A stretch of 64,000 nt of DNA, from assembly GCA_041545745.1 (NCBI GenBank), contig CP168152.1:1052001-1116000 (forward strand), given 5' to 3'. Both the position numbers and the translations under genes were made by a program. The DNA comes from Stenotrophomonas indicatrix. Its GTDB lineage: Bacteria > Pseudomonadota > Gammaproteobacteria > Xanthomonadales > Xanthomonadaceae. Below, piece by piece: positions 16,146-24,235 of the stretch (position 1 is the stretch's first letter; the number at the start of each line of letters is the position of its first letter). The notes beneath the pieces were generated by a model that worked only from the letters and a program-made list of their open reading frames with translations, had not been told where the DNA came from and did not search any database.

Positions 16146-17113
16146 GCGGCCTGCTCATCCAGCAGCCGCTGGAAGGCGCTGCTGAGGGTTTCGCGTGGGC
16201 CGTCAGCGGCGCGTTCCAGGAAGCGCGCGGCCAGCCCTTCGCGCTCTGCCAGCGCGATGCCCGCGTCGCGACCGAGCACGGTCAGTGCGGTTGCCCAGGC
16301 GTCAGCGTGCATCGCATCGTCGGCGACCACGGTGACGGCGGCTGCGACCTGCCGCACCGGCGTGCCGCTGCGTGGGTCGAGGCTGTGACTGTAGGCAACG
16401 CCTTCGTCCTGATACTGGTGCCAGCGATCGCCGGAGGTGGCCACGGCTTTTCCCTCCAGCGCCAGTACACGCGGTGGCGTATCGGTGTGGGCATCTTCTT
16501 CCGGCGCCGACTCCACCAGCACGCGCCACGGCTGGCCGTCGGGCTTGCGGCCGTAGCCCGCCAGCTCGCCACCGACTTCAATCAGTGCGGCATCGATACC
16601 CTGGCCGCGCAGCCAGGCGCCGACGTGGTCGACACCGAAGCCCTTGGCGATCGCCGAGAGATCCAATTCCAGGCCGCCGGGTTGCAGCAGCGCATCGTCC
16701 TGCCAGTGCAGGTGTTGCCAACCGCAGCGTGCACGGGTTGCCTGCAGCGTCGCGGTGTCGGGTGCACGCCGTTCGCCGGCATGCGCACCGAAGCCCCACA
16801 GCGCCACCAGTGGGCCGATGGTGGGGTCGAAGGCGCCGTCGCTGGCGGCGGCGATGGCCTGTGCGCAGGCCAGTACATGGCGTGTTTCGGCAGGCAGCAC
16901 GCAGTAGCGGCCCGCGTCGGCACGGTTGTAGCGGCTCAGGTCCGAGCCCGCTTCCCACGTGCTCATCTGTGCGACCACTTCATCCAGGCGCGCCTGGATG
17001 CCAGCGTGCAGCGGATGCAGGTCGCGCTGACGCGGTGCGACCAGTGACACGCTCCAGGTGGTGCCCATGGTGGTGCCACCCAGCCGGGCGATGTCGAGTG
17101 CGGTAGAGGTCAT
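16142..17113 (-). CDS. apbE: FAD:protein FMN transferase ApbE
   Basis: 323 residues. ApbE covalently attaches FMN from FAD to Thr/Ser of exported redox proteins. Recognisable blocks are GTTMGTTWSVSL at the N-terminus, DGAFDPTIGPLVALWGFG, the AIAKGFGVDHVGAWLRG stretch, ALIEVGGELAGYG, and HSLDPRSGTPVR with an AWATALTVLG metal site near the C-terminus. No clear signal peptide is seen. It sits between the flavoprotein reductase and the DUF4198 gene, and a candidate FMN acceptor motif is present in the nearby DUF2271 protein. Confidence 0.95.
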   Translation of the reverse strand: MTSTALDIARLGGTTMGTTWSVSLVAPRQRDLHPLHAGIQARLDEVVAQMSTWEAGSDLSRYNRADAGRYCVLPAETRHVLACAQAIAAASDGAFDPTIGPLVALWGFGAHAGERRAPDTATLQATRARCGWQHLHWQDDALLQPGGLELDLSAIAKGFGVDHVGAWLRGQGIDAALIEVGGELAGYGRKPDGQPWRVLVESAPEEDAHTDTPPRVLALEGKAVATSGDRWHQYQDEGVAYSHSLDPRSGTPVRQVAAAVTVVADDAMHADAWATALTVLGRDAGIALAEREGLAARFLERAADGPRETLSSAFQRLLDEQAA

Positions 17114-17130
17114 GGGCGTGCGTGGCAGTC

Positions 17131-17159
17131 GGCGATACCCGGGCGTGCCGGGTATCGCC
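17131..17159. repeat. Perfect 12-base inverted repeat GGCGATACCCGG / CCGGGTATCGCC
   Basis: A 12-base-pair stem with a 5-base loop (GCGTG) sits in the 55-base gap between the DUF4198 and apbE genes. There is no T-run, so it is not a classic terminator; an mRNA processing or stabilising hairpin within the operon, or a REP variant, are options. Confidence 0.6.
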
Positions 17160-17168
17160 GCGATGCGT

Positions 17169-17972
17169 TTACTGCGGCAGTACTTCCAGCGTGGCGACGT
17201 AGCTGAGGCGACGCTTTGCGGCCTGCTTGACCGACGTCTTCTTGTCCTCGGTGCCGGTTTCCAGCCAGTACATGCCGGCTTCCGGCCAGGTCACCTTGAT
17301 CTCGCCCTTGGCGTCGCTGGTCAGTTTCTGCTCTTCCTGCGCATTGCGGTAGCGGGTACCGCCGCGCACGATCTCAAACTCCAGGCCCGCGGTCGGCTTG
17401 CCGTCGACCAGTACGCGGAAGGTGGCTTCTTCGCCGGCGAACAGGTCGTTTGGATGGCCGACGGCCACCAGTTCGATGCCGCGGTTGGTCGGCTTCAGCG
17501 CGGTGTCATTCGGCGCGCCGTTGGTGACGAAGGTCTCCACGCGGCCGACCGACTGGCTCACTTCCAGCTTCCTGGCATCCTTGGGCAGTTCGCCGAAGGT
17601 GGCGGCGGTGCCACGCCAGCGCTTGCGCTCGCCATTCAGTTCATAGGTGGCCGACAGGCCGTCGTTGACCGAGGCGATGCGATAGGTGCCCTGCTGCTTC
17701 AGCTCGACGTCGAACACGCTGCGGTACTTGCCGGTGGCCGCGTTCTGCGCCTGCACGGTGCTGCCGTCCGGGGCGGTGATCACCACCGATTCCAGGCGCA
17801 GCGGCACATGGTTGAAATAGAACAGGTCATTGGAGACCGCACCGTCGACGGTGATCCACGGCGCGTTGCCGGCGATCACGGTCTGCGAGGGCAGCAGCCA
17901 GGCCTTGTGGGCCAGGGCAGAGAAGGGAAGGGCAGCGGCCAGAGCGGCGGCGAGGACGAGCGTGCGCTTCAT
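17169..17972 (-). CDS. DUF4198 domain-containing periplasmic protein
   Basis: 267 residues: signal peptide [21 protein letters not shown], then [14 protein letters not shown], the start that typifies DUF4198 (exported, often beside metal or siderophore systems). Two beta-sandwich modules follow, the second with a [22 protein letters not shown] pattern like a carboxypeptidase-regulatory fold. DUF4198 with DUF2271, PepSY and ApbE genes is a recurring set linked to extracytoplasmic flavin redox; I see no certain flavinylation motif in this member. It is the middle gene of a leftward cluster. Confidence 0.85.
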   Translation of the reverse strand: MKRTLVLAAALAAALPFSALAHKAWLLPSQTVIAGNAPWITVDGAVSNDLFYFNHVPLRLESVVITAPDGSTVQAQNAATGKYRSVFDVELKQQGTYRIASVNDGLSATYELNGERKRWRGTAATFGELPKDARKLEVSQSVGRVETFVTNGAPNDTALKPTNRGIELVAVGHPNDLFAGEEATFRVLVDGKPTAGLEFEIVRGGTRYRNAQEEQKLTSDAKGEIKVTWPEAGMYWLETGTEDKKTSVKQAAKRRLSYVATLEVLPQ

Positions 17973-17993
17973 GCGGAAGACTCCAGTTGGAAG

Positions 17994-18082
17994 GGGGCGG
18001 ATCCCTTTCCAAAGGAAAGGGCTCTGACCCCGAGGATATGGCGATCGGGTCAGAGCCCCTCCTGCGGAAGGGATCCGACCCC
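17994..18082. repeat. Pair of inverted GGGGTCGGATCC / GGCTCTGACCCC palindromes
   Basis: Two REP-like palindromes face each other: the first (17994-18031) has arms GGATCCCTTTCC and GGAAAGGGCTCTGACCCC, the second (18047-18082) is the reverse, GGGTCAGAGCCCC to GGGATCCGACCCC. The same family brackets the RAYT gene at 28.2-29.0 kb and recurs at 46327. It fills the gap between DUF2271 and DUF4198 genes, inside a presumed operon. Confidence 0.85.
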
Positions 18083-18092
18083 GGTCAGGAAA

Positions 18093-18611
18093 TCAAGGCT
18101 TGACGGCGAGGGTGACCTGGCCCAGTTCGGTGGCGCCCTGCGCGCGGCCGTTCTGTGCGGCGGTGGCCGGCCAGGTGAAGGGGATCTTCAGCAGTTCACG
18201 GCCGCCGACTTCGCGCACCGCTTCCACCACCAGGGTGTAGTTGCCCGGGGCCAGCTGCTTCAGCGCCGGCTGCTTGTCGTTGAACGACAGCGCGTGCTTG
18301 CCGGCGGGGCGGGTGGGGCCGGTCACGCCGTCCACCGGCATCTGCAGGGTGCGACCGCTCTTGCGCCACCACTGGCGCAGGTCGGGCAGCCACTTGGTGC
18401 CATGGCCTTCGCTGTTGCTGGTCTGCTGGTACCAGACCGACAGGTTGGCGGCGACCTTCTGGTCGGCGCCTTCCAGCCACACCGCCACATACGGGCGGTG
18501 GTACTCGGCCACGTTGAGCTTGGGCACTTCGACGTTGATGTCGAGGGTGGTGGCGTAGGCCGGCGAGGTGGCCAGCAGGCCGCTGAGGGCGATGGTCAGG
18601 GTGACGCGCAT
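18093..18611 (-). CDS. DUF2271 domain-containing periplasmic protein with FMN-acceptor-like motif
   Basis: 172 residues: signal peptide MRVTLTIALSGLLATSPAYA, then a single beta domain (LDINVEVPKLNVAEYHRPYV, VWLEG). DUF2271 proteins occur with ApbE and PepSY genes. Residues 94-100 read DGVTGPT, close to the D-G-x-[ST]-G-A-[ST] motif at which ApbE attaches FMN, making Thr100 a candidate flavinylated residue; Pro replaces the usual Ala. Start 18611 is set by the signal peptide; the frame extends further upstream without homology. Confidence 0.87.
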   Translation of the reverse strand: MRVTLTIALSGLLATSPAYATTLDINVEVPKLNVAEYHRPYVAVWLEGADQKVAANLSVWYQQTSNSEGHGTKWLPDLRQWWRKSGRTLQMPVDGVTGPTRPAGKHALSFNDKQPALKQLAPGNYTLVVEAVREVGGRELLKIPFTWPATAAQNGRAQGATELGQVTLAVKP

Positions 18612-18652
18612 GGGGCGGCTCCGGAGAAACGGATGGAAATCACGGTGGAAGT

Positions 18653-19291
18653 TCAATGGATCAGCAGCAGGGCGATCAGCAGCGGAATCATCAGGCCCAG
18701 GCCGACCAGCGGCCAGGTCATGCGTCGCTGCCGCGCATGCAGGTGCAGCAGGAACAGACCGGTGATGCAGAACACCAGGCAGGCCACGGCGAACACGTCC
18801 AGGAACCAGCCCCACGCGGGGCCGGCATTGCGGCCCTTGTGCAGGTCGTTGAGGTAGGACACCGCGCCGCGCGAGGTCGATTCGTACTCGACTGCGCCGG
18901 TTTCGCGGTCGATGCTCAGCCAGGCGTCGCCACCGGGGCGTGGCAGCGACAGATAGATTTCCTCGGCTGACCATTCGGCGGGTCGGCCGCCGATGGAAAT
19001 GCCCAGCTGCTCATCCAGCCATTGCCGGGCCGGGCGCGGGATGGGCGCGTTGCCGTCCTCGCGTGTGCCGAGCTGGCCGCGCACGTCGGCCGGCAGTTCC
19101 AGGTGCTGGTTCTGCACCTGCGGCTTGGCCTCGATCTTCGCCGCATGATTCAGCGTGAGCCCGGTTACCGCGAACAGCAGCATGCCGATCAGGCACACAG
19201 CAGAGCTGATCCAGTGCCACTGGTGCAGGGTACGCAGCCAGAAGCCGCGGCTCTGTTGCTGCTGCACGGTGGAGGATGCTGGACGGCTCAC
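18653..19291 (-). CDS. PepSY-associated membrane protein
   Basis: 212 residues: one helix near 28-48 ([23 protein letters not shown]), a periplasmic PepSY-like region including [16 protein letters not shown], then [32 protein letters not shown] and a final C-terminal helix. The His residues at helix ends (HQWHW, NHA, LHKG, LHLH) are typical of the family and may bind haem. First gene of the leftward module; it would relay electrons across the membrane for iron release. The substrate is inference from the adjacent receptor. Confidence 0.88.
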   Translation of the reverse strand: MSRPASSTVQQQQSRGFWLRTLHQWHWISSAVCLIGMLLFAVTGLTLNHAAKIEAKPQVQNQHLELPADVRGQLGTREDGNAPIPRPARQWLDEQLGISIGGRPAEWSAEEIYLSLPRPGGDAWLSIDRETGAVEYESTSRGAVSYLNDLHKGRNAGPAWGWFLDVFAVACLVFCITGLFLLHLHARQRRMTWPLVGLGLMIPLLIALLLIH

Positions 19292-19338
19292 GGCACGGTT
19301 CGGGACGGATGAATACTGGCCATTACATCATTGATGAG

Positions 19339-19352
19339 AATTGCTCGCAATT
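19339..19352 (-). promoter_or_regulatory. Palindrome AATTGC-TC-GCAATT upstream of the PepSY gene
   Basis: A perfect 6+6 inverted repeat, 47 bases before the PepSY start and preceded by GATGAG. It resembles a Fur site only poorly, so the bound regulator is uncertain; position and symmetry suggest an operator. Confidence 0.4.
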
Positions 19353-19378
19353 AGATGTCGTTGTGTATCCCTGAAGGG

Positions 19379-19454
19379 GTAGTGCCGGCCGCTGGCTGGC
19401 AATCCCATGACACCTGAAAACATCGCGCGGTTGCCGGCCAGCGGCCGGCACTAC
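19379..19454. repeat. Inverted SMAG pair (GTAGTGCCGGCCGCTGG type)
   Basis: GTAGTGCCGGCCGCTGGC at the left end and GCCAGCGGCCGGCACTAC at the right end face each other 76 bases apart, the usual REP dimer layout. The left copy has one deviating base (GGCTGGC). It separates the PepSY unit from the downstream side of the receptor gene. Confidence 0.9.
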
Positions 19455-19469
19455 CACTACCGCTGACCG

Positions 19470-19606
19470 GCAGATCCACGCCATGCGTTGATGGAGCGCC
19501 GTCCAGGTTCGGTATGGGCAGTAGATCCACGCCATGCGTGGATGGAGCGGTGCCGACCAAGGTTGGCACCAACCAAGTCAGGGCGGTGCCGACCAAGGTC
19601 GGCACC
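19470..19606. repeat. Cluster of four SMAG-type palindromes
   Basis: A degenerate GCAGATCCACGCC copy (19470-19492), an intact GTAGATCCACGCC copy (19521-19543) and two GTGCCGACCAAGG / CCTTGGTCGGCACC palindromes (19550-19570 and 19586-19606). The cluster ends 15 bases before the receptor stop codon and may act in transcript 3'-end protection. Confidence 0.85.
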
Positions 19607-19620
19607 CACCAGAGCGACGA

Positions 19621-22041
19621 TCAGAACTTCGCGTTGAGCGAGATCCAGTAGCTGCGGCGCTGGTCCTTGGTGGCGTAGTCGTCCACGCAGTTGTATTCGC
19701 TGGGGCTGGTCAGCAGGCACGACTGCGAAACGAAGTTCTTGTCGAACAGGTTGTTGACCCGCGCGTTGACCGTCAGCCACTGCGTCGCCTTCCAGCTGCC
19801 ACCGAGGTGGAAGATCGTGTAGTCCTCGTAGTAGCGGGTGTGGCTGGCACCGGCGACATCGAGGATCGTGTCGCGGTAGCGGTCGTAGCGGCCTTCGCCG
19901 ATCAACGACAGGCTGATCGCATCGTTGAGCTGCCAGTTGAGGCTGGCGTTGGCCATGTGCTTGGCCGGCATGGTGCCGGTGATCGGCAGGCCCTTGCCGG
20001 AACCCGCGGTCTGCTCGCTCTTGGTCCAGGTGTAGTTGCCGCGCAGCTGCAGGTTGTCCAGCAGGTCGACGTGGCCGGCCAGTTCCGCGCCACGTGTTTC
20101 GGCCTTGTCGATGTTCACGCTCTGGGTGAAGGTGCTGTAGCCCAGCGACGCCCAGCCCGGGCCGATGTCCACGCAGTAGCCGCTGCCTGCAGGTGCCACC
20201 TCGCAGTTGGGGAACGTGCCGCCGCTGGCGATCTTGTCTTCGAACTTGTTGATGAAACCGGTGACGTTGAAGCCCCAGCGCTGGCCCTCGTAGTACGCAG
20301 CCAGCTCGTAGTTGGTGCTGGTTTCCGGCTTCAGGTTCGGCGAACCCACCAGCGGCAGCACGCCCTGGCCACCAAAGCCGGTGATGCCCGGGAACAGCTG
20401 GTCCGGACGCGGGGTCTTGTAGCCGGTGCTGACGCCACCCTTGAAGGTCCACGCATCGGTGGCATTCCAGACCAGGTAGCCGCGCGGGCTGAGGTGGCTG
20501 CCGAAGATGTTGTGGTCGTCGTAGCGCAGGCCGAAGGTGGCGGTCAGGGTGTCGGTCAGCGACCAGTTGTCCTCGGCGAACAGCGCCCACATGCGGTGCT
20601 TCTGTTTGGTGTTGCTGCGGTAGCCGGCACCGTCCATGCCGAACACACCGTCCACCATGTCGGTGTCGTTGTATTGGCCACCCACGGTCAGCTTGTGCGC
20701 GCCGAAGTCCAGATCGAGCATGGTGTCCAGCACATAACCTTCCAGCTCCATGGTGCGCAGCGGACGCGGCAGGAACGCCTGCAGGCGTGCCTGTTCGCTG
20801 GCGTTGAGTGCGCCCAGCGCGTTGTTGCGGCTGGCGGCACAGTTGTTGGCGGCACCGGTGCGGCGGCAGACGTCGTTCCACAGGGTCTGCAGGCCGGCGC
20901 GCTCGTCCAGGGTCAGCGGCAGCGAGCGGCCGAGGTTGTTGCTCTTGCTGTGGGTCAGCGAGGTCTGCCAGGTGCCGAAGCTGTAGCGACCCTGATGGGT
21001 CAGCGACAGCTGGTCACGCTCATAGCGCTGGTAGGCGGTGTAGCCCACGCGCGGCTGCACCACGCGGCGGGTGACGGTGCCGTTGCCATTCGGGTTCGGA
21101 ATCACCGCGTTGCCCACGCGCCACAGGCTGGCCAGGCTGTCCAGCGTGCCGGTCTGGCCCTCGCTGTTGTCGTACTTCTGCCGCGAGACGTCGTAGTCCA
21201 GCCACAGTTCGTGGTCGTCGTTGACGTGGAAGTTCAGGCGCACGCCGGTGTTCCAGTTGGTGTTGGCCACCGACTTGCCGCCGCCGCCGAAACCGATGCT
21301 GCGCTCCCACAGCGTGCCGTCGGGCAGGGTCAGTGCATCCCATTCGGGATTGGATGCCTTGGCGTCGTAGTAGCTGCCGCGCACGGCCAGGCCGAGGCGA
21401 TCCTTGACCAGTGGACCGCTCAGGTACAGGTCGGTGCTGCGCGCATCGCCGAACTGATCGTCCTGCTGCACGGTGAAGCCCTGGGTGACCGCGCCGTGCC
21501 AGCTGTCCTGGTTGCGGCGGGTGATGATGTTGATGACGCCGCCCATCGCATCCGAGCCGTACAGCGTGGACATCGGGCCACGCACCACTTCAATGCGCTC
21601 GATCGCATCCAGCGGCGGCAGGTAGGCGAACTGGCCACCACCGAAGTTGTTCGGATACAGCTGACCGGCGTTGCTCTGGCGGCGTCCGTCGATCAGCACC
21701 AGGGTGTACTCGGACGGCAGGCCGCGCATGGAGATGGTGGCGCGGCCGTTCTTGTCGGTGGCTTCCAGGCCGACGTCGATGCCCTCGACGTCGCGCAGGG
21801 CGTCGACCAGGCTGGTGTAGGGGCGCTTGCTCAGCTCTTCGCGGCTGACCACGCTGATGCTGGCCGGTGCATCGACTACTTTCTGCTCGAAGCCAGCGGC
21901 GGTGACCACTACCTTGTCGAGGGTCTGGGGTGCGCCGGAAGCGTCGCCATGGGCGTAGGCGGGAGCCGCGACGGCGGCCAGCACGGCGCTGGTCAACAGA
22001 TGGCGGGACAGGGACGAACGGACACGATGGCGCTGGGCCAT
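19621..22041 (-). CDS. TonB-dependent receptor (catecholate siderophore, FepA/CirA-like)
   Basis: 806 residues starting MAQRHRVRSS with a signal peptide ending AYAHG. A TonB box-like TLDKVVVTA precedes the plug (RPYTSLVDALRDVEGIDVG, ISMRGLPSEYTLVLIDGRRQS, IERIEVVRGPMSTLYGSDAMGGVINIITRR), followed by a 22-strand barrel ending in Phe (WISLNAKF). The RGP-x-S-x-LYGSDA-x-GGVINIIT signature and extracellular Cys pairs are those of FepA/IrgA/CirA receptors. It lies downstream of a small ORF and a Fur-like site and beside the PepSY/ApbE module. Exact siderophore cannot be read. Confidence 0.92.
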   Translation of the reverse strand: MAQRHRVRSSLSRHLLTSAVLAAVAAPAYAHGDASGAPQTLDKVVVTAAGFEQKVVDAPASISVVSREELSKRPYTSLVDALRDVEGIDVGLEATDKNGRATISMRGLPSEYTLVLIDGRRQSNAGQLYPNNFGGGQFAYLPPLDAIERIEVVRGPMSTLYGSDAMGGVINIITRRNQDSWHGAVTQGFTVQQDDQFGDARSTDLYLSGPLVKDRLGLAVRGSYYDAKASNPEWDALTLPDGTLWERSIGFGGGGKSVANTNWNTGVRLNFHVNDDHELWLDYDVSRQKYDNSEGQTGTLDSLASLWRVGNAVIPNPNGNGTVTRRVVQPRVGYTAYQRYERDQLSLTHQGRYSFGTWQTSLTHSKSNNLGRSLPLTLDERAGLQTLWNDVCRRTGAANNCAASRNNALGALNASEQARLQAFLPRPLRTMELEGYVLDTMLDLDFGAHKLTVGGQYNDTDMVDGVFGMDGAGYRSNTKQKHRMWALFAEDNWSLTDTLTATFGLRYDDHNIFGSHLSPRGYLVWNATDAWTFKGGVSTGYKTPRPDQLFPGITGFGGQGVLPLVGSPNLKPETSTNYELAAYYEGQRWGFNVTGFINKFEDKIASGGTFPNCEVAPAGSGYCVDIGPGWASLGYSTFTQSVNIDKAETRGAELAGHVDLLDNLQLRGNYTWTKSEQTAGSGKGLPITGTMPAKHMANASLNWQLNDAISLSLIGEGRYDRYRDTILDVAGASHTRYYEDYTIFHLGGSWKATQWLTVNARVNNLFDKNFVSQSCLLTSPSEYNCVDDYATKDQRRSYWISLNAKF

Positions 22042-22189
22042 GGCAGATACCTCGAAGGATGCAAGACAGCCCGATGCCGGGCGCGGAGCGCGCACGGCAG
22101 GGCAGGGATGGCCCGGTCAGGGGCGGCAGGGGCGAAACAGGCAGCGGCGAGCCGTCGCAACCGCGCAGGCGGTCACGGCGTGCCGTGGA

Positions 22190-22585
22190 TCAGGCGAGCG
22201 GCGGCGCCTGGCCGCGTTGCTGGCGGCGCCCGGGCGCATCTGCCCAGGGCATGTCTGGTGCGGCCAACGGCCAGTGCGGACGCGCGCCGGACGGAGCCGA
22301 CGCGGAGGGAACCAGATCAAGTTCGGTACGCAGCCAGTGGCTGGCCAGCAACAGCGGCGGGATCGGCTTGTCCGTGGACCTGGCCGGTGCCGAAGCGCAG
22401 CGCCGCAGTTTGGCCGGCGCTTCTTCCTGCAAAGGGCCGTCGCCGCCGCGCTCCTCCAGCGGCTGCTGCAGCGCCAAGGGCGCGGCAGCATGGGCTGCCG
22501 GAAGCAGCGGCAGGGTGCCCAGCAACAGCGTCAACATCGCCACCCACGCCAGCAGGCCGGCCAGCGCAGGCCGACGGCCGCGCAT
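22190..22585 (-). CDS. Small membrane-anchored hypothetical protein upstream of the receptor
   Basis: 131 residues from MRGRRPALAG (an in-frame ATG at 22666 would add 27 Arg-rich residues). One N-terminal hydrophobic helix (ALAGLLAWVAMLTLLLGTLPLL) is followed by a low-complexity Ala/Pro-rich region and ends APPLA. No known domain. It lies between a Fur-box-like site and the receptor gene, 148 bases upstream of it. A protein of similar design occupies the same place before the PiuA-type receptor (26673-27080). Coding status is likely but not proven. Confidence 0.5.
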   Translation of the reverse strand: MRGRRPALAGLLAWVAMLTLLLGTLPLLPAAHAAAPLALQQPLEERGGDGPLQEEAPAKLRRCASAPARSTDKPIPPLLLASHWLRTELDLVPSASAPSGARPHWPLAAPDMPWADAPGRRQQRGQAPPLA

Positions 22586-22710
22586 GGCGGTGCCGAACTG
22601 TACAAGCCGAAGCGGGCGAGGGCGGAATGGGCGACGCAAGCGGAGATCCCTGGGTGGCCGGGACATCCGGCGTCAACGGGATGTGATTGTAATGAGACCC
22701 GTTAGCCGTT

Positions 22711-22729
22711 GCAAATGAGAATGATTGCC
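22711..22729 (-). promoter_or_regulatory. Fur-box-like site before the small ORF and receptor
   Basis: GCAAATGAGAATGATTGCC matches the classical 19-base Fur consensus at 13 positions by my count, and its reverse strand reads CAATCATTCTCATTTG, the common pseudomonad form. It lies 126 bases from the assumed small-ORF start and between this leftward unit and the 3' end of piuC. Confidence 0.65.
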
Positions 22730-22757
22730 AAATTGCCGCAGGGGTGGCCTGATCGGT

Positions 22758-23435
22758 TCAGACCTCGCTCCAGCGTCGCAGCAGGTTGTGGTACACGCCG
22801 GTCAGCTGCAGCACCGCGTCGGCATCGCCATTGGTCTGCCGCAGGCGCTCGATGGAGGTATCCATCTCCCACAGCAGGCGACGCTGCACATCGTCGCGGA
22901 TCATGCTCTGCACCCAGAAGAACGAGGCCACGCGCGCACCGCGGGTGACCGGGTTGACCTTGTGCAGGCTGCTGGAGGGATACACGATCAGGTCACCGGC
23001 CGGCAGTTTCACCTCGTGCTCGCCGTAGGTGTCGCTGATGATCAGCTCGCCGCCGTCGTACTCGTCCGGGTCGGACAGGAACAGCGTGCAGGAGATGTCC
23101 GAGCGCAGCTGCTCGCCGTTGGCCAGGTTCATCACCGCGCCATCGACGTGGAAGCCGTAGGTGCCGCCGCCGCTGTAGCGGTTGAAGCGCGGCGGCAGGT
23201 ACTTCAATGGTAGCGCGGCGCTGAAGAACAGCGGATGCCGTGCCAGCGCGACAAGAATGGTTTCGCCCAGTTCGCGGCGCAGCGGTGCAGCTTCCGGCAG
23301 CTGCTGGTTGTGCTTGGCCTGTGCGCCGAGGTGGCCGACAGTCTCGCGGCCATCGGTCCAGTCGGCTGCGTCGAGCCTGCGGCGGATGTCAGCCACCTGT
23401 CCGGCGCTGAGGATGTCGGGGATGTGCAGCAGCAT
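22758..23435 (-). CDS. piuC: Fe(II)/2-oxoglutarate-dependent dioxygenase PiuC
   Basis: 225 residues starting [10 protein letters not shown], with GAGGAC 6 bases upstream as ribosome site. The double-stranded beta-helix metal triad is visible: His96 and Asp98 in GFHVDG and His158 in SLHKVNP, with Arg in [11 protein letters not shown] for 2-oxoglutarate. PiuC (PKHD-type hydroxylase) genes accompany siderophore receptors in pseudomonads and Xanthomonadaceae; its substrate is not established. It lies 10 bases after the Sel1 gene, as in the P. aeruginosa piuA-piuC-Sel1 neighbourhood. Confidence 0.93.
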   Translation of the reverse strand: MLLHIPDILSAGQVADIRRRLDAADWTDGRETVGHLGAQAKHNQQLPEAAPLRRELGETILVALARHPLFFSAALPLKYLPPRFNRYSGGGTYGFHVDGAVMNLANGEQLRSDISCTLFLSDPDEYDGGELIISDTYGEHEVKLPAGDLIVYPSSSLHKVNPVTRGARVASFFWVQSMIRDDVQRRLLWEMDTSIERLRQTNGDADAVLQLTGVYHNLLRRWSEV

Positions 23436-23445
23436 GCGGAAGTCC

Positions 23446-24165
23446 TCAGCAAGCGGATGGTGCGACCAGGGCGCGCACCTGCGGGTGGGGTGAGGCGGCC
23501 AGCTCGGGCACGATATGCGCCAGGAACGCAGGACTGCCGTGCTGCAGTGCCAACCGCAGCCAATGCATGGCCTGTTCGATTTCACCGGCCTGCAGAAGGA
23601 TGGAGGCGTAGTTGGCCTGGCCGCGGAAATCGCCGGCCTCGGCCGCGCGCCGATACCAGCCCAGCGCGGCCTGCGGATCGCGTCCGGTGTCCAGCCCATC
23701 CTCCAGATGCCGGGCCAGCAGGTTCATCGATTTGGCGTGGCCCATGTGAGCGGCGCGGGTATACAGCGCCAGTGCCTGTACACGGTCCTGCGGCACGCCA
23801 CGGCCGGTGGCCAGCAGGTTGGCCAGGTTGTACAGGCCCCAGTCCAGCCCGGTGTCGGCCGCGCGCCGGTACCAGACCGCTGCAAGCGAAGGATTGGCGG
23901 TGGTGCCCTGGCCCAGCTCATGGCAGCGACCGAGCATGTTCATCGCCATCGGCGCGCCGTTGTTGGCCGCGGTCTCGTACCAGAGCAGGGCGGCAGCAGC
24001 GTCTTCCGGCGTGCCTTTGCCTTCCATGTACATCTGCGCCAGCAGCAGCTGCGCCTCGACCTGCCCGGCCTGAGCTGCATCGCGCACGCGCACGAAGGCA
24101 GCCTGCGGGTCGTGCAGCAGCAGGTCTGCCAGGGCGTCGGAATCAAACGGGGTGTTGGAAGCCAT
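23446..24165 (-). CDS. Sel1-like (TPR) repeat protein
   Basis: 239 residues with four or five 36-residue Sel1 repeats, each with an A-x-x-WY-x-x-AA-x-x-G-x-x-x-A-x-x-x-L pattern ([69 protein letters not shown]). No signal peptide, so probably cytoplasmic. Sel1 proteins act as protein-protein scaffolds. It lies between the PiuA-type receptor and PiuC, the same order seen in pseudomonads. A terminator between it and the receptor suggests partly separate expression. Confidence 0.9.
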   Translation of the reverse strand: MASNTPFDSDALADLLLHDPQAAFVRVRDAAQAGQVEAQLLLAQMYMEGKGTPEDAAAALLWYETAANNGAPMAMNMLGRCHELGQGTTANPSLAAVWYRRAADTGLDWGLYNLANLLATGRGVPQDRVQALALYTRAAHMGHAKSMNLLARHLEDGLDTGRDPQAALGWYRRAAEAGDFRGQANYASILLQAGEIEQAMHWLRLALQHGSPAFLAHIVPELAASPHPQVRALVAPSAC

Positions 24166-24184
24166 GCGCTGAGTATCGCCGGAA

Positions 24185-24216
24185 ACAAAAACGGCGGCAG
24201 GAGATCCTGCCGCCGT
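24185..24216 (-). terminator. Intrinsic terminator after the PiuA-type receptor gene
   Basis: ACGGCGGCAGGA pairs perfectly with TCCTGCCGCCGT (two-base loop) and on the minus strand is followed by TTTTTGTTT. It lies 20 bases beyond the receptor stop and 20 bases before the Sel1 start, thus inside the same-strand gene series. Confidence 0.9.
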
Positions 24217-24235
24217 GTGGGTGCTGCGGGTTACA

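Noticed and set aside
19534..22686. Long + strand frame opposite the catecholate receptor
   Set aside because: Shadow of the receptor gene, which has clear plug and barrel motifs.
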